Positions 8,370 through 15,284 of a stretch of 31,264 bases of DNA are shown piece by piece. The first letter of the stretch is position 1. The number at the start of each line of letters is the position of its first letter. Below the pieces are notes generated by a model, which saw only the letters and a program-made list of their open reading frames with translations, searched no databases and was not told the origin of the DNA. The position numbers were made by a program, and so were the translations under genes. The stretch lies in the NCBI GenBank assembly GCA_934518555.1, contig CAKSXW010000020.1, positions 1 to 31,264 on the forward strand, in the 5' to 3' direction. The stretch comes from an uncultured Faecalibacterium sp. (lineage in GTDB: Bacteria; Bacillota; Clostridia; Oscillospirales; Ruminococcaceae).

Positions 8370-10060
8370 TGCCAGCCTCCCCCTGCTGCGGCACGGCTTT
8401 TCTGCAGGGCCTGGTCTGCCGCATTCTGCCAATCGCTGAGGGTCATGAGGGTGCCGTCGGCCCGGCACAGGCTGCTGAAGCCCTGGACCAGCCAGGTCTG
8501 ATGCTTGCGGAAGCTGGGCCCGGCGGCCTGTTGCAGAGCCTTCTCCAGCAGAGCTTCCCGTTCCTGGGGGGGTAGCTTAGCCTCCGGCACCACCACGGCA
8601 AACTCGTTGCCTCGGATGCGGAAGCACAGGGTCTGTTCCGCCCCGTCTGCCTCACAGGCCGCCTCCACGCAGCGAGCGGCACTGATCACTGCCTCGTCCC
8701 CTGCCCCGGTGCCGCAAAGGCTGTTCAGCTTTTGCAGCCCCTCCAGCAGGATATACACCAGCACCGCATTGCTGTAGTCCGTGCGCTGCACTGCAAGGGT
8801 CTCCAGATATTCCTGGTAGGCCTTGCGGTTCTGCATCCCGGTAAGACGGTCCTCCCGGGAAAGCCGCTCCCACACCGCCTGTTCGGTGCGGAACTTGGCG
8901 TCCTGGGCCACCTTTGCCAGCAGCCCCCAGAACAGCAGGGCGATGTACAGCAGGATGCCCAGCTGGAAAATGGCACTGTACCAGGAGATCTCCAGGGCCC
9001 AGTACAGCACCAGGGCCGTTACCCCTCCCAGGCCCAGCAGACCAAAGGCCACCAGACAGAGCCGGCTTTCGTCGGTGTGGTTCCGGCGGTAGTCCAGCAG
9101 CAGGATCCCCACCAGCATCAGAACGCCGAGGGTCAGCAGGATGTGGGTGCCAAACAGCATTTGGATAAAGGGCACCCCCCACACCAGGTTCACTCCCCCC
9201 TGCACCAGGGCGTTGAGGTAGAACAGCCCTGCCAGCACCCGGGTGGCCCACCCCAGCGAGGGGGACACGGTGTTCTGGACAAAGTGGATCATGGGCACCG
9301 ACATGAGCATAAAGGCGTAAAAGGATACGATGCTCCAGGCCGCCGTTGCCCGGCTGTAGCACTGGACCATGCCGGAGTCGGTGATGCACCACAGGCTGCA
9401 AAGGAGCAAAAACAGGGAGACATCCAAAAACCGGGCTTCCCGGATCTGGTGCCTGCCGATATACAGGTAGCTGGCCAATGCCAGCAGACCAATGGCCGCC
9501 ATGCCCACCACCACCAGAATGAACACCAGGGAGTTTTTCAGGTGGTAGCCTGCAATGGCGTAAAAAGCCCCCACCGCCGGGGCCGAAAAGCGATGGGTCC
9601 CCTCCCGGGGGGCCGAATAGACGATGCAGAGGGGGGCGGTGCCCGTCTGCTCCGGCAGCAGTACATCTGCCCACATCTTGGCCTTCATCTGGTCATTTTT
9701 GGGGAAGGCATTGTCGGTGTACCGGTACAGCAGGGTCTTGCCCAGCCAGACCTCCAGGTCGTCCTGGACACCGCTTACGGAAAGCAGCTTTCCGGCATCC
9801 TCTGCCGTCAGGGTGTCGTTGACCAGCACCACCTTGCCGCCGTCCCCGGTCTTTTCCAGCTGGGTCGGCAGGGTCAGGGCTATGGCATCCTGCCCCTGCA
9901 GCTGATACCAGCCCTGGCTCAGGATCCGCAGGTCCGCCCTGTAGTCCTGCTCCGGCTCTGCCCCCCGGACCCGGGCCAGCAGCACCCACAGCAACAGCAG
10001 CAGCACCGCCATCCAGACCTTTTCCAGCCGGCAAACCATCCGCTTGCAATTGATTTTCAT
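8366..10060 (-). CDS. 7TM-DISM-type membrane sensor with degenerate GGDEF domain
   Basis: A 564-residue sensor. Residues ~16-33 form a membrane/signal segment; ~34-175 look like an extracytoplasmic beta-sandwich (WYQLQGQDAIALTLP); ~176-385 hold about seven membrane helices, the 7TMR-DISM layout; and ~395-564 are a GGDEF domain starting REDRLTGMQNRKAY. The signature reads RGNEF (483-487). Asn replaces the acidic metal ligand, and the usual D-x-D-x-FK-x-IN-D segment is also degraded (LLEGLQKLNSL), so cyclase activity is doubtful; GTP or c-di-GMP binding remains possible. It is the first gene of a two-gene operon, overlapping the EAL gene by 4 bases, behind a near-consensus promoter. GGGGAGG lies just upstream of the ATG. 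The ligand is unknown. Confidence 0.85.
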   Translation of the reverse strand: MKINCKRMVCRLEKVWMAVLLLLLWVLLARVRGAEPEQDYRADLRILSQGWYQLQGQDAIALTLPTQLEKTGDGGKVVLVNDTLTAEDAGKLLSVSGVQDDLEVWLGKTLLYRYTDNAFPKNDQMKAKMWADVLLPEQTGTAPLCIVYSAPREGTHRFSAPAVGAFYAIAGYHLKNSLVFILVVVGMAAIGLLALASYLYIGRHQIREARFLDVSLFLLLCSLWCITDSGMVQCYSRATAAWSIVSFYAFMLMSVPMIHFVQNTVSPSLGWATRVLAGLFYLNALVQGGVNLVWGVPFIQMLFGTHILLTLGVLMLVGILLLDYRRNHTDESRLCLVAFGLLGLGGVTALVLYWALEISWYSAIFQLGILLYIALLFWGLLAKVAQDAKFRTEQAVWERLSREDRLTGMQNRKAYQEYLETLAVQRTDYSNAVLVYILLEGLQKLNSLCGTGAGDEAVISAARCVEAACEADGAEQTLCFRIRGNEFAVVVPEAKLPPQEREALLEKALQQAAGPSFRKHQTWLVQGFSSLCRADGTLMTLSDWQNAADQALQKSRAAAGGGWQ

Positions 10061-10126
10061 TCCGTCCTCCCCTTGGTGCCCCTTGCAAGGGGCATCCAGG
10101 TTATTTGTTAAAAACCGTTCAAAATA

Positions 10127-10155
10127 ATACTAACATTTGCCCGACGTCTTGTCAA
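10127..10155 (-). promoter_or_regulatory. Promoter of the 7TM-GGDEF / EAL operon
   Basis: On the minus strand TTGACA (10155-10150), 17 bases and TAGTAT (10132-10127), a near-consensus sigma-A promoter. The leader to the ATG at 10060 is about 60 bases. Confidence 0.8.
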
Positions 10156-10195
10156 CGCAAGGGTCCCGGCAGATGCGAAAATCAATGTTCTAAAA

Positions 10196-10325
10196 AAGGC
10201 TTCCCCCGGTCGGGGGAAGCTGTCACCGCAGGTGACTGATGAGGGCGCAGGATAGCAGCGTGTTACCCTAAATACCCCTCATCCGGCGCTTTGCGCCACC
10301 TTCCCCCCAAGGGGTGAAGGCTTTC
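10196..10325. repeat. Dispersed palindromic element, copy B (CCCTCATC variant)
   Basis: About 130 bases with imperfect inverted ends: the left arm reads GGCTTCCCCCGGTCGGGGGA and on to GGTGACTGATGAGGG; the right arm reads CCCCTCATCCGGCG and on to TTCCCCCCAAGGGGTGAAGG. The layout (a GC hairpin near the tip, a second small hairpin, then a CCCTC(A)TC/GAGGG motif) matches the elements at 2005-2252 and 13638-13779, so I read it as a diverged family member. It fills the otherwise gene-free gap between the permease gene and the sensor operon promoter. Confidence 0.65.
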
Positions 10326-10370
10326 GCTCTGGGTCAAGCTGCAAAAATTGACTTTCTTGCCCGGCAGGGC

Positions 10371-10412
10371 AAAAAAACGCCCCGGCCGGGGTGGTTTCCC
10401 GGCAGGGGCGTC
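10371..10412 (-). terminator. Terminator of the GntR-ABC operon
   Basis: On the minus strand an imperfect 13-bp GC stem (CGCCCCTGCCGGG / CCCGGCCGGGGCG) is followed by seven T residues, 16 bases after the permease stop codon. Confidence 0.85.
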
Positions 10413-10427
10413 AGGGTCTATCAAGTT

Positions 10428-11069
10428 TTACTGCTCTACCTTTCCGTACCAGGCAACGGACAGCCGCCAGGAGGCAGCGTACAGCACCAGCACCGCTGCC
10501 AGCACTGCCACCAGCACCAGCCCGGAGCCCTGGGCAGGCAGGATGCTGTCCAGCAGAGTTCCATCGGAGGACACCGCAATGCCCATCAAGCTTCCCAGCA
10601 TGCCAATGCTCAGGTAGTACACATACTTTGCCTTCTCGTAGCCAAAGCGGTAGGTCAGGGGCAGCAGGATCATGTTGCCCAGCAGGGTCAGCATGGCCAC
10701 CTGCAGCAGGGTCGCCACGGTGATCTGCACCGTTACCGTGCCCCAGAGCAACTGTGCTGCTGCCAGTGCTGCCATACTCAGCAGCTCCGCCAGCGCCATA
10801 CCACACAAGCCGATGAGGTATTTGCCGCCCACCAGCTGCTCTTTTGTCACCGGCAGAGCAGTGCAGTAAGCGCTGAACCGGCTATTCTGGTCGTAGGCCA
10901 GCAATGTCATGGGCAGCATCCCCAGCATAAGCCCGCTGTACAGCATAAAGAAATTAGAGCCATCCTTCATGGAGAACACTCCCACCAGCATCATAGCAAT
11001 CGACGCCAGAATGATCCATCTGGTATAGCACCACATCTGATAGGCATCCTTTAACAGCAGACCCTTCAT
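10428..11069 (-). CDS. ABC-2 type transporter permease
   Basis: A 213-residue integral membrane protein with about six hydrophobic helices, starting MKGLLLKDAYQMW, a beginning typical of ABC-2 permeases paired with YtrA-type regulators. Segment CTALPVTKEQLVGGKYL resembles the conserved 'LP-x(n)-V-x-K' cytoplasmic loop of this group. It should form the membrane channel of an exporter with the ATPase encoded immediately upstream; the two genes overlap by four bases (ATGA). The substrate is unknown; related systems act on drugs, bacteriocins or cell-envelope stress. Length is normal for the short form of the family. Confidence 0.88.
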   Translation of the reverse strand: MKGLLLKDAYQMWCYTRWIILASIAMMLVGVFSMKDGSNFFMLYSGLMLGMLPMTLLAYDQNSRFSAYCTALPVTKEQLVGGKYLIGLCGMALAELLSMAALAAAQLLWGTVTVQITVATLLQVAMLTLLGNMILLPLTYRFGYEKAKYVYYLSIGMLGSLMGIAVSSDGTLLDSILPAQGSGLVLVAVLAAVLVLYAASWRLSVAWYGKVEQ

Positions 11070-11911
11070 TGCACATCCTCCCCTTTCACCATCAACACAA
11101 ACAGCTCCTCAATGCTCACCGGGGCCAGCTCTGCCCCGGCAGGCAGGGCATCCCGGCGCACCAGGGCCTCTGCCCCGTAGGGGGTCACTCGTTTGCCGTA
11201 CACTTTCACGTCCAACGCCGCCAGCTGCGCCGCCGTGCCGTGCCACAGGGCATATTCCTCTCGCAGGGCGTCCTTTTCCTCACAGAGCAGCAGCCTGCCC
11301 TTGTGGAGGAAGGCAATGGTATCGCAGAGCTTTTCCAAGTCGCTGACGATGTGGGAGGAGATAAGGATGGAGTGGTCCTCGTCCCGGGCAAAATCCAACA
11401 GCAGGTCGGTGATCTCGTCCCGGATCACCGGGTCCAGGCCGTTGGTGGCCTCGTCCAACAGCAGCAGCTTGGGGTGGTGGGACAATGCCACTGCCATGCA
11501 CAGCTTCATCTTCATGCCGGTGGAGTAGTCCTTATACTGCTTTTTGTCCGGCAGGTCAAACTTCCGGCACAGCTCCCCATAGGCGGCAGCGTCCCAGCTG
11601 CGGTAAATGCCTGCCATCACCTTGCCCACCTGCACCGCATTCAGGCACAGGGGGATGCCCTCACTGCCCAGCACCACGCCGATCTCCTCCTTGGTGCGGA
11701 CGGAAACCGTGGGGCTTTCCCTGCCCAGGAGGGTCACGCTGCCGCCGTCTCGCTGCACCATGTCCAGGATCAGCTTGAGGGTGGTGCTTTTGCCTGCCCC
11801 GTTCTCCCCAATGAGGCCGCAGATGGTGCCCCCGGGCAGGGTCAGGTCCAGAGGCCCCAGGGTAAAGTCCTTATAGTACTTTGTAAGTCCCCGTAGTTCC
11901 AGTGCATTCAT
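11066..11911 (-). CDS. ABC transporter ATP-binding protein
   Basis: A 281-residue ATPase subunit that powers the adjacent ABC-2 permease. Walker A is GENGAGKST (35-43), the signature is a variant YSTGMKMK (129-136) in place of LSGGQ, Walker B is LLLLDEA (149-155) and the switch His follows in ISSHIVSD. The variant signature is common among YtrB/BcrA-like exporter ATPases. I chose ATG 11911: GGGAGGA lies 6 bases before it, whereas the in-frame ATGs at 11926 and 11917 overlap that site. The start follows the stop of the regulator gene by two bases, so all three genes are translated from one mRNA. Confidence 0.93.
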   Translation of the reverse strand: MNALELRGLTKYYKDFTLGPLDLTLPGGTICGLIGENGAGKSTTLKLILDMVQRDGGSVTLLGRESPTVSVRTKEEIGVVLGSEGIPLCLNAVQVGKVMAGIYRSWDAAAYGELCRKFDLPDKKQYKDYSTGMKMKLCMAVALSHHPKLLLLDEATNGLDPVIRDEITDLLLDFARDEDHSILISSHIVSDLEKLCDTIAFLHKGRLLLCEEKDALREEYALWHGTAAQLAALDVKVYGKRVTPYGAEALVRRDALPAGAELAPVSIEELFVLMVKGEDVQ

Positions 11912-11913
11912 AG

Positions 11914-12285
11914 TCATTCCTCCCATAACAGGTCCAGCATTTCCTGCAATTCCTTTTTGCCCAGGCCGCAGGATGCGGACAGGCGGATAGCCTGGGTCAG
12001 GTGCTCCTCGATCTTTTTCAGGGTCTCCTCCTGCAGCAGCTGGGTGTTTTTGGGGGCCACATAAAAGCCCTTGCCCGGCACTGCATACAAAAACCCTTCT
12101 TTTTCCAGCTCATCATAGGCACGCTTGGTGGTAATGACGCTGATCCGCAGATCCCGGGCCAGCCCCCGGATGGAGGGCAGGGCCTCGTCTGATCGCAGCG
12201 CTCCGCTGATGATCTGCTGCTTGATCTGGCTGTAGATCTGGTCATAGATGGGCGCACCGCTTTTGTTGTCGATATATAGTTCCAT
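11914..12285 (-). CDS. GntR-family (YtrA subfamily) transcriptional regulator
   Basis: A 123-residue repressor with an N-terminal winged helix-turn-helix (~10-75, with GAPIYDQIYSQIKQQIISG, LPSIRGLARDL and VITTKRAYDELEKEGF) and only a short helical tail (~80-123). That is the size and form of the YtrA group, which control ABC exporter operons. I chose ATG 12285 (AAAGGAG 6-7 bases upstream); the longer frame to 12366 would run through the promoter. It is the first gene of the operon. A 21-base palindrome over the -10 region (12314-12334) suggests autorepression, relieved by an unknown signal. Confidence 0.92.
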   Translation of the reverse strand: MELYIDNKSGAPIYDQIYSQIKQQIISGALRSDEALPSIRGLARDLRISVITTKRAYDELEKEGFLYAVPGKGFYVAPKNTQLLQEETLKKIEEHLTQAIRLSASCGLGKKELQEMLDLLWEE

Positions 12286-12313
12286 GGGATGCTCCTTTGG
12301 GTTTGCGTTCATC

Positions 12314-12334
12314 TGTATATGCACAGTATATACA
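12314..12334. promoter_or_regulatory. Probable GntR/YtrA operator
   Basis: A perfect inverted repeat TGTATAT-N7-ATATACA overlaps the -10 box of the regulator's own promoter. A further TGTATC half-site on the minus strand lies just beyond it (12338-12343). YtrA-type regulators are known to bind such AT-rich palindromes. Confidence 0.7.
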
Positions 12335-12353
12335 GTAGATACAGCTTTGTCAA
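12325..12353 (-). promoter_or_regulatory. Promoter of the GntR-ABC operon
   Basis: On the minus strand TTGACA (12353-12348), 17 bases and TATACT (12330-12325): a near-perfect sigma-A promoter. The operator palindrome covers the -10 box. Confidence 0.85.
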
Positions 12354-12364
12354 GGGGGAAGGGC

Positions 12365-12403
12365 AAAAAAATGCACCCACCATCCCGAAGGGACAGTGGG
12401 TGC
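12365..12403 (-). terminator. Terminator after dapL
   Basis: On the minus strand the stem GCACCCAC / GTGGGTGC, with an inner TCCC/GGGA pairing, is followed by seven T residues. It lies between the dapL stop and the GntR promoter. Confidence 0.85.
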
Positions 12404-12417
12404 TGTTTTGGTGCTTG

Positions 12418-13605
12418 TTACAGAGCCTTAATGGCGTCCTTGATGCGCTGGGCAGCCAGCTTGGTCTTTTCGGCATCGCCAAAGGCAGTCAGGCGGAAGT
12501 AGCCCTCGCCGCATGCGCCAAAGCCTACGCCGGGGGTGCCCACCACGCCGCAGTTCTCCAGCAGCCAGTCAAAGAACTCCCAGCTCTTCATGTTGCCGGG
12601 GCACCGCAGCCAGATATAGGGGCTGTTCTTGCCGCCGCAGTACCACACACCGCACTCGTCCAGAGCATCGGCGATCACCTTGGCGTTGCGGCGGTAGTAG
12701 TCCAGGTTTGCCTGGATCTCCGCCATGCCGCTCTCCGTAAACACCGCAGCAGCAGCACGCTGCACCACATAGGGCACCCCGTTGAACTTGGTGGTCTGGC
12801 GGCGGAGCCACAGCTTGTTGAGGTTCATACCCTCACGCTCCAGCTCCCGGGGCACCACGGTATAGCCGCAGCGAGTGCCGGTAAAGCCTGCGATCTTGGA
12901 GAAGGAGCAGATCTCGATGGCGCACTGACGGGCCCCCTCGATCTCAAAGATGCTGCGGGCCAGGCCCTCCTCCGAGACAAAGCACTCGTAGGCAGCATCG
13001 TACAGGATAATGGCATCGTTCTTGCGAGCGTAGTCCACCCAGGTCTTCAGCTGCTCCCGGGTATAGGCGGCACCGGTGGGGTTGTTGGGGCTGCAGATGT
13101 AGATGATGTCAGCCTTTACGCTGTCATCGGGCATCCCCAGGAAGCCGTTTTCCTGGCTGGTGCGGCCCAGGATGATCTTGCGGCCGTCGGTGACGTTGTC
13201 ATCCACATAGGTGGGGTACACCGGGTCCGGCACCAGCACCGTGTTGTCCACGTCAAACAGGCCCAGCACATTGGCCAGGTCGCTCTTGGCACCATCGGAG
13301 ATAAAGATCTCGTCCTCCTCGATGCGGGTGCCCCGGCTGCCATAGTAGCCCTGGATGGCCTGCTTCAGGAAGGGGTAGCCCTGCTCCGGGCCGTAGCCGT
13401 GGAAGCCTGCCTTGGTGCCCATCTCGTCGGCAGCCTCGTGCATGGCCTTTACCACGCACTGGGCCAGGGGCTGGGTCACGTCACCGATGCCCAGACGGAT
13501 GATCTCCTTTTCCGGGTGGGCCTGCTGGTAGGCAGCCACCTTGTGGGCAATGTCCACAAACAGGTAGCTGGCCTTCAGCTCGTTGTAGTGCTTGTTCATT
13601 TTCAT
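12418..13605 (-). CDS. dapL: LL-diaminopimelate aminotransferase
   Basis: A PLP enzyme (395 residues) that converts L-tetrahydrodipicolinate directly to LL-2,6-diaminopimelate using glutamate as amino donor, skipping the succinylase/acetylase branches of lysine and peptidoglycan precursor synthesis. Family marks seen: an N-terminal YLFVDIAHKV segment, GIGDVTQPL, SPNNPTG (172-178), DAAYE and the PLP-lysine motif SFSKIAGFTGTRCG (Lys237). Full length. GAGAGGG precedes the first ATG at 13605 at good spacing; a second ATG two codons later is also possible. dapF lies just upstream on the same strand with a repeat element in the 179-base gap, so the two genes give consecutive pathway steps. It may be cotranscribed with dapF, as no clear separate promoter is seen. 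Confidence 0.95.
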   Translation of the reverse strand: MKMNKHYNELKASYLFVDIAHKVAAYQQAHPEKEIIRLGIGDVTQPLAQCVVKAMHEAADEMGTKAGFHGYGPEQGYPFLKQAIQGYYGSRGTRIEEDEIFISDGAKSDLANVLGLFDVDNTVLVPDPVYPTYVDDNVTDGRKIILGRTSQENGFLGMPDDSVKADIIYICSPNNPTGAAYTREQLKTWVDYARKNDAIILYDAAYECFVSEEGLARSIFEIEGARQCAIEICSFSKIAGFTGTRCGYTVVPRELEREGMNLNKLWLRRQTTKFNGVPYVVQRAAAAVFTESGMAEIQANLDYYRRNAKVIADALDECGVWYCGGKNSPYIWLRCPGNMKSWEFFDWLLENCGVVGTPGVGFGACGEGYFRLTAFGDAEKTKLAAQRIKDAIKAL

Positions 13606-13637
13606 AGTACTTTCCCTCTCTTTGCTTTATAGGTTGC

Positions 13638-13779
13638 AACCCTCTCAGTCATTTCGCATTCGCTCAATGCCAGCTCCCCCGAGGGGGGAGCTTTTTCGCT
13701 TTGAAGGGAAACTTTTCCTCTTGATGCAGAAAAGCTCGCCCTTCGGGAGAGCTGTCGCCGTCAGGCGACTGAGAGGGTT
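13638..13779. repeat. Dispersed palindromic element, copy C (142 bp, perfect 13-bp terminal inverted repeats)
   Basis: The element starts AACCCTCTCAGTC and ends GACTGAGAGGGTT, a perfect 13-bp inverted terminal pair. Each half carries its own GC hairpin (AGCTCCCCCGAGGGGGGAGCT on the left, AGCTCGCCCTTCGGGAGAGCT on the right). The right half also has GTCGCC/GGCGAC. It occupies almost the whole dapF-dapL gap. It is non-coding and MITE- or REP-like, and may also act as a processing or termination signal. Confidence 0.8.
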
Positions 13780-13784
13780 CTTAT

Positions 13785-14624
13785 TTACACTTCCGTGGTG
13801 CCTTCGCACACGGCCTCGGCGGCGCCGGTCATCAGCAGCTGCTTACCGGGCAGCACCCGGATGGTCAGCACACCGCCCCGCAGCTCCACATGGACATCCT
13901 CCCCGGCAGGGCAGATGCCCAGCTCCGTCAGGGCCGCCACGGTGGCACAGGTGCCGGTGCCGCAGGCCCAGGTCTCGCCGCTGCCCCGTTCCCACACACG
14001 CATCTTCAGGTGGGTGGGGTCCACCACCTGCACAAACTCGGTGTTGATGCGCTCCGGGAAGTTTTGGTGGTGCTCAAAGGCCGGGCCCATCTGGTCCAGA
14101 GCCAGGCTGTCCACCTCCGGCACCACCGTCACGCAGTGGGGGTTGCCCACGTTGATGCAGGTGACCTGCCAGGTCTTGCCCTCCACCGTCAGGGGCACAT
14201 CCACCAGGGGGCCCTCCCCCATGTTCACCGCAGGCAGGGCGGCAGCCAGGGTGCTGTAGGCCCCCATTTCCACCTGCCACAGCCCCGGGCCCTTGTGGGT
14301 AATGCGCTTGCAGCCGCTGAGGGTGTCAATGAAAAGGATCTCCTTTTCCACCCCATGGGTGTACAGCCACTGGGCCACGCACCGGATGCCGTTGCCGCAC
14401 ATCCTGCCCTCGCTGCCGTCGGCGTTGAAGATCCGCATCATGGCGTCTGCCCCGGCACTGACCGGTGCACAGATGCAGATGATGCCGTCGGCCCCGATGG
14501 AAAAATGCCGCCGGGACAGCTTTTCTGCCAGGGCAGCGATATCCTGGGGCACGCCCTTGGCACGACAATCCAGATAGATATAGTCGTTGGCGCAGCCCTG
14601 CATTTTTGTAAACGAAAGTTCCAT
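13785..14624 (-). CDS. dapF: Diaminopimelate epimerase
   Basis: A cofactor-independent racemase-type enzyme (279 residues) that turns LL- into meso-diaminopimelate for lysine and peptidoglycan. The two catalytic cysteines are visible: Cys76 in MCGNGIRC and Cys221 in ETWACGTGTCA. The N-terminal KMQGCANDYIYLD segment matches the substrate-binding start of the family. I chose ATG 14624, which has AAGGAG 8 bases upstream, over the TTG two codons earlier. It is the first gene ahead of dapL and directly supplies the next pathway step. A near-consensus promoter lies about 60 bases upstream. Confidence 0.95.
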   Translation of the reverse strand: MELSFTKMQGCANDYIYLDCRAKGVPQDIAALAEKLSRRHFSIGADGIICICAPVSAGADAMMRIFNADGSEGRMCGNGIRCVAQWLYTHGVEKEILFIDTLSGCKRITHKGPGLWQVEMGAYSTLAAALPAVNMGEGPLVDVPLTVEGKTWQVTCINVGNPHCVTVVPEVDSLALDQMGPAFEHHQNFPERINTEFVQVVDPTHLKMRVWERGSGETWACGTGTCATVAALTELGICPAGEDVHVELRGGVLTIRVLPGKQLLMTGAAEAVCEGTTEV

Positions 14625-14681
14625 GGTCAAAACTCCTTTTCAGGGGGCTGGCAGTCCGTCCCCAAAGCTGTTCTGCTTATA

Positions 14682-14710
14682 ATGATAAGAACCCGGGGCC
14701 TGTCTGTCAA
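14682..14710 (-). promoter_or_regulatory. Promoter of dapF (and probably dapL)
   Basis: On the minus strand TTGACA (14710-14705), 17 bases and TATCAT (14687-14682). It is back to back with the acyl carrier protein promoter, separated by about 60 bases. Confidence 0.8.
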
Positions 14711-14771
14711 GCAAAAAAGTGGGTTTTGGGCCTAATTTTCCCCCAGAGCAGGGCGGAATGCAATTCAGGGC

Positions 14772-14800
14772 TTGACATTACTCTGCCCATGGGATATAAA
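14772..14800 (+). promoter_or_regulatory. Promoter of the acyl carrier protein gene
   Basis: TTGACA (14772-14777), 17 bases and TATAAA (14795-14800). Transcription would start near 14807, giving a leader of about 115 bases. Confidence 0.85.
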
Positions 14801-14808
14801 AAAAGAGA

Positions 14809-14890
14809 GCGCTTTTGTACAGCGGAGGATGCCGCCGGCACTGCAGGGGTGCCCGGGCTGTGGCCCCCGGGGCGGCACAGCGGAAAGCGC
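14809..14890 (+). promoter_or_regulatory. Multi-branched structured leader upstream of acyl carrier protein
   Basis: The 5' leader contains nested pairing: P1 GCGCTTT (14809-14815) with AAAGCGC (14884-14890); P2 GCCGCC (14831-14836) with GGCGGC (14871-14876); and inside P2 two further hairpins, GGCAC/GTGCC (14837-14841 with 14849-14853) and CCGGG/CCCGG (about 14853-14857 with 14866-14870). The layout is a closing stem plus a three-way-junction-like core right after the start of transcription, followed by an unstructured A-rich stretch with the ribosome binding site. I do not recognise a known riboswitch class. It could be a regulatory RNA, an mRNA stabiliser or chance GC pairing. Confidence 0.45.
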
Positions 14891-14923
14891 AAGCAAAACA
14901 ACTGCAAAAAGGAGACCGCAGAA

Positions 14924-15163
14924 ATGGATACTTTTGAAAAAATCCGCGCCTTGCTGGCAGAGCAGCTGGACATCGACCCCCAGAAGATCACCCTGGAGAG
15001 CGATATCATGAGTGATTTTGAGGCCGACAGCCTGGACATCGTGGATATGGTGATGACGCTGGAGGACGAGTTTGGCATTGAGGTGCCCGATGATTCCATT
15101 GAATCCCTGCGTACTGTGGGTGACGTCGTCAACTTTGTGGACAGCCACACCCAGAACAACTGA
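14924..15163 (+). CDS. acpP: Acyl carrier protein
   Basis: A 79-residue acidic carrier that holds growing acyl chains on a 4'-phosphopantetheine arm in fatty acid synthesis. The attachment serine is Ser36 in the motif EADSLDIVDMV. The four-helix sequence pattern and size are typical (ends DVVNFVDSHTQNN). AAAGGAG lies 8 bases before the ATG. No fatty-acid biosynthetic genes adjoin, so it stands alone behind its own promoter and terminator. Symbol acpP is by family; a second acyl carrier protein for another pathway cannot be excluded. Confidence 0.93.
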   Translation: MDTFEKIRALLAEQLDIDPQKITLESDIMSDFEADSLDIVDMVMTLEDEFGIEVPDDSIESLRTVGDVVNFVDSHTQNN

Positions 15164-15173
15164 TTTAGGCAAA

Positions 15174-15225
15174 GGCCCCGCCATGGCAGTGCGGCACAGG
15201 GCTGCACAGGCTGGCGGGGCTTTTT
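15174..15225 (+). terminator. Terminator after the acyl carrier protein gene
   Basis: The outer stem GCCCCGCCA / TGGCGGGGC with a long internal loop is followed by TTTTT. The 59 bases from here to proS hold a small hairpin GTGCG-GAA-CGCAC (15236-15248) but no clear promoter, so proS may depend on read-through. Confidence 0.75.
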
Positions 15226-15284
15226 AATATGGTTCGTGCGGAACGCACAGCGTTTGGCGCACGGCCTTGGGAGGAAAAAACAAA

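Noticed and set aside
15226..15284. T-box riboswitch ahead of proS
   Set aside because: Only 59 bases lie between the upstream terminator and the start codon, too short for a T-box, and no T-box consensus is present.
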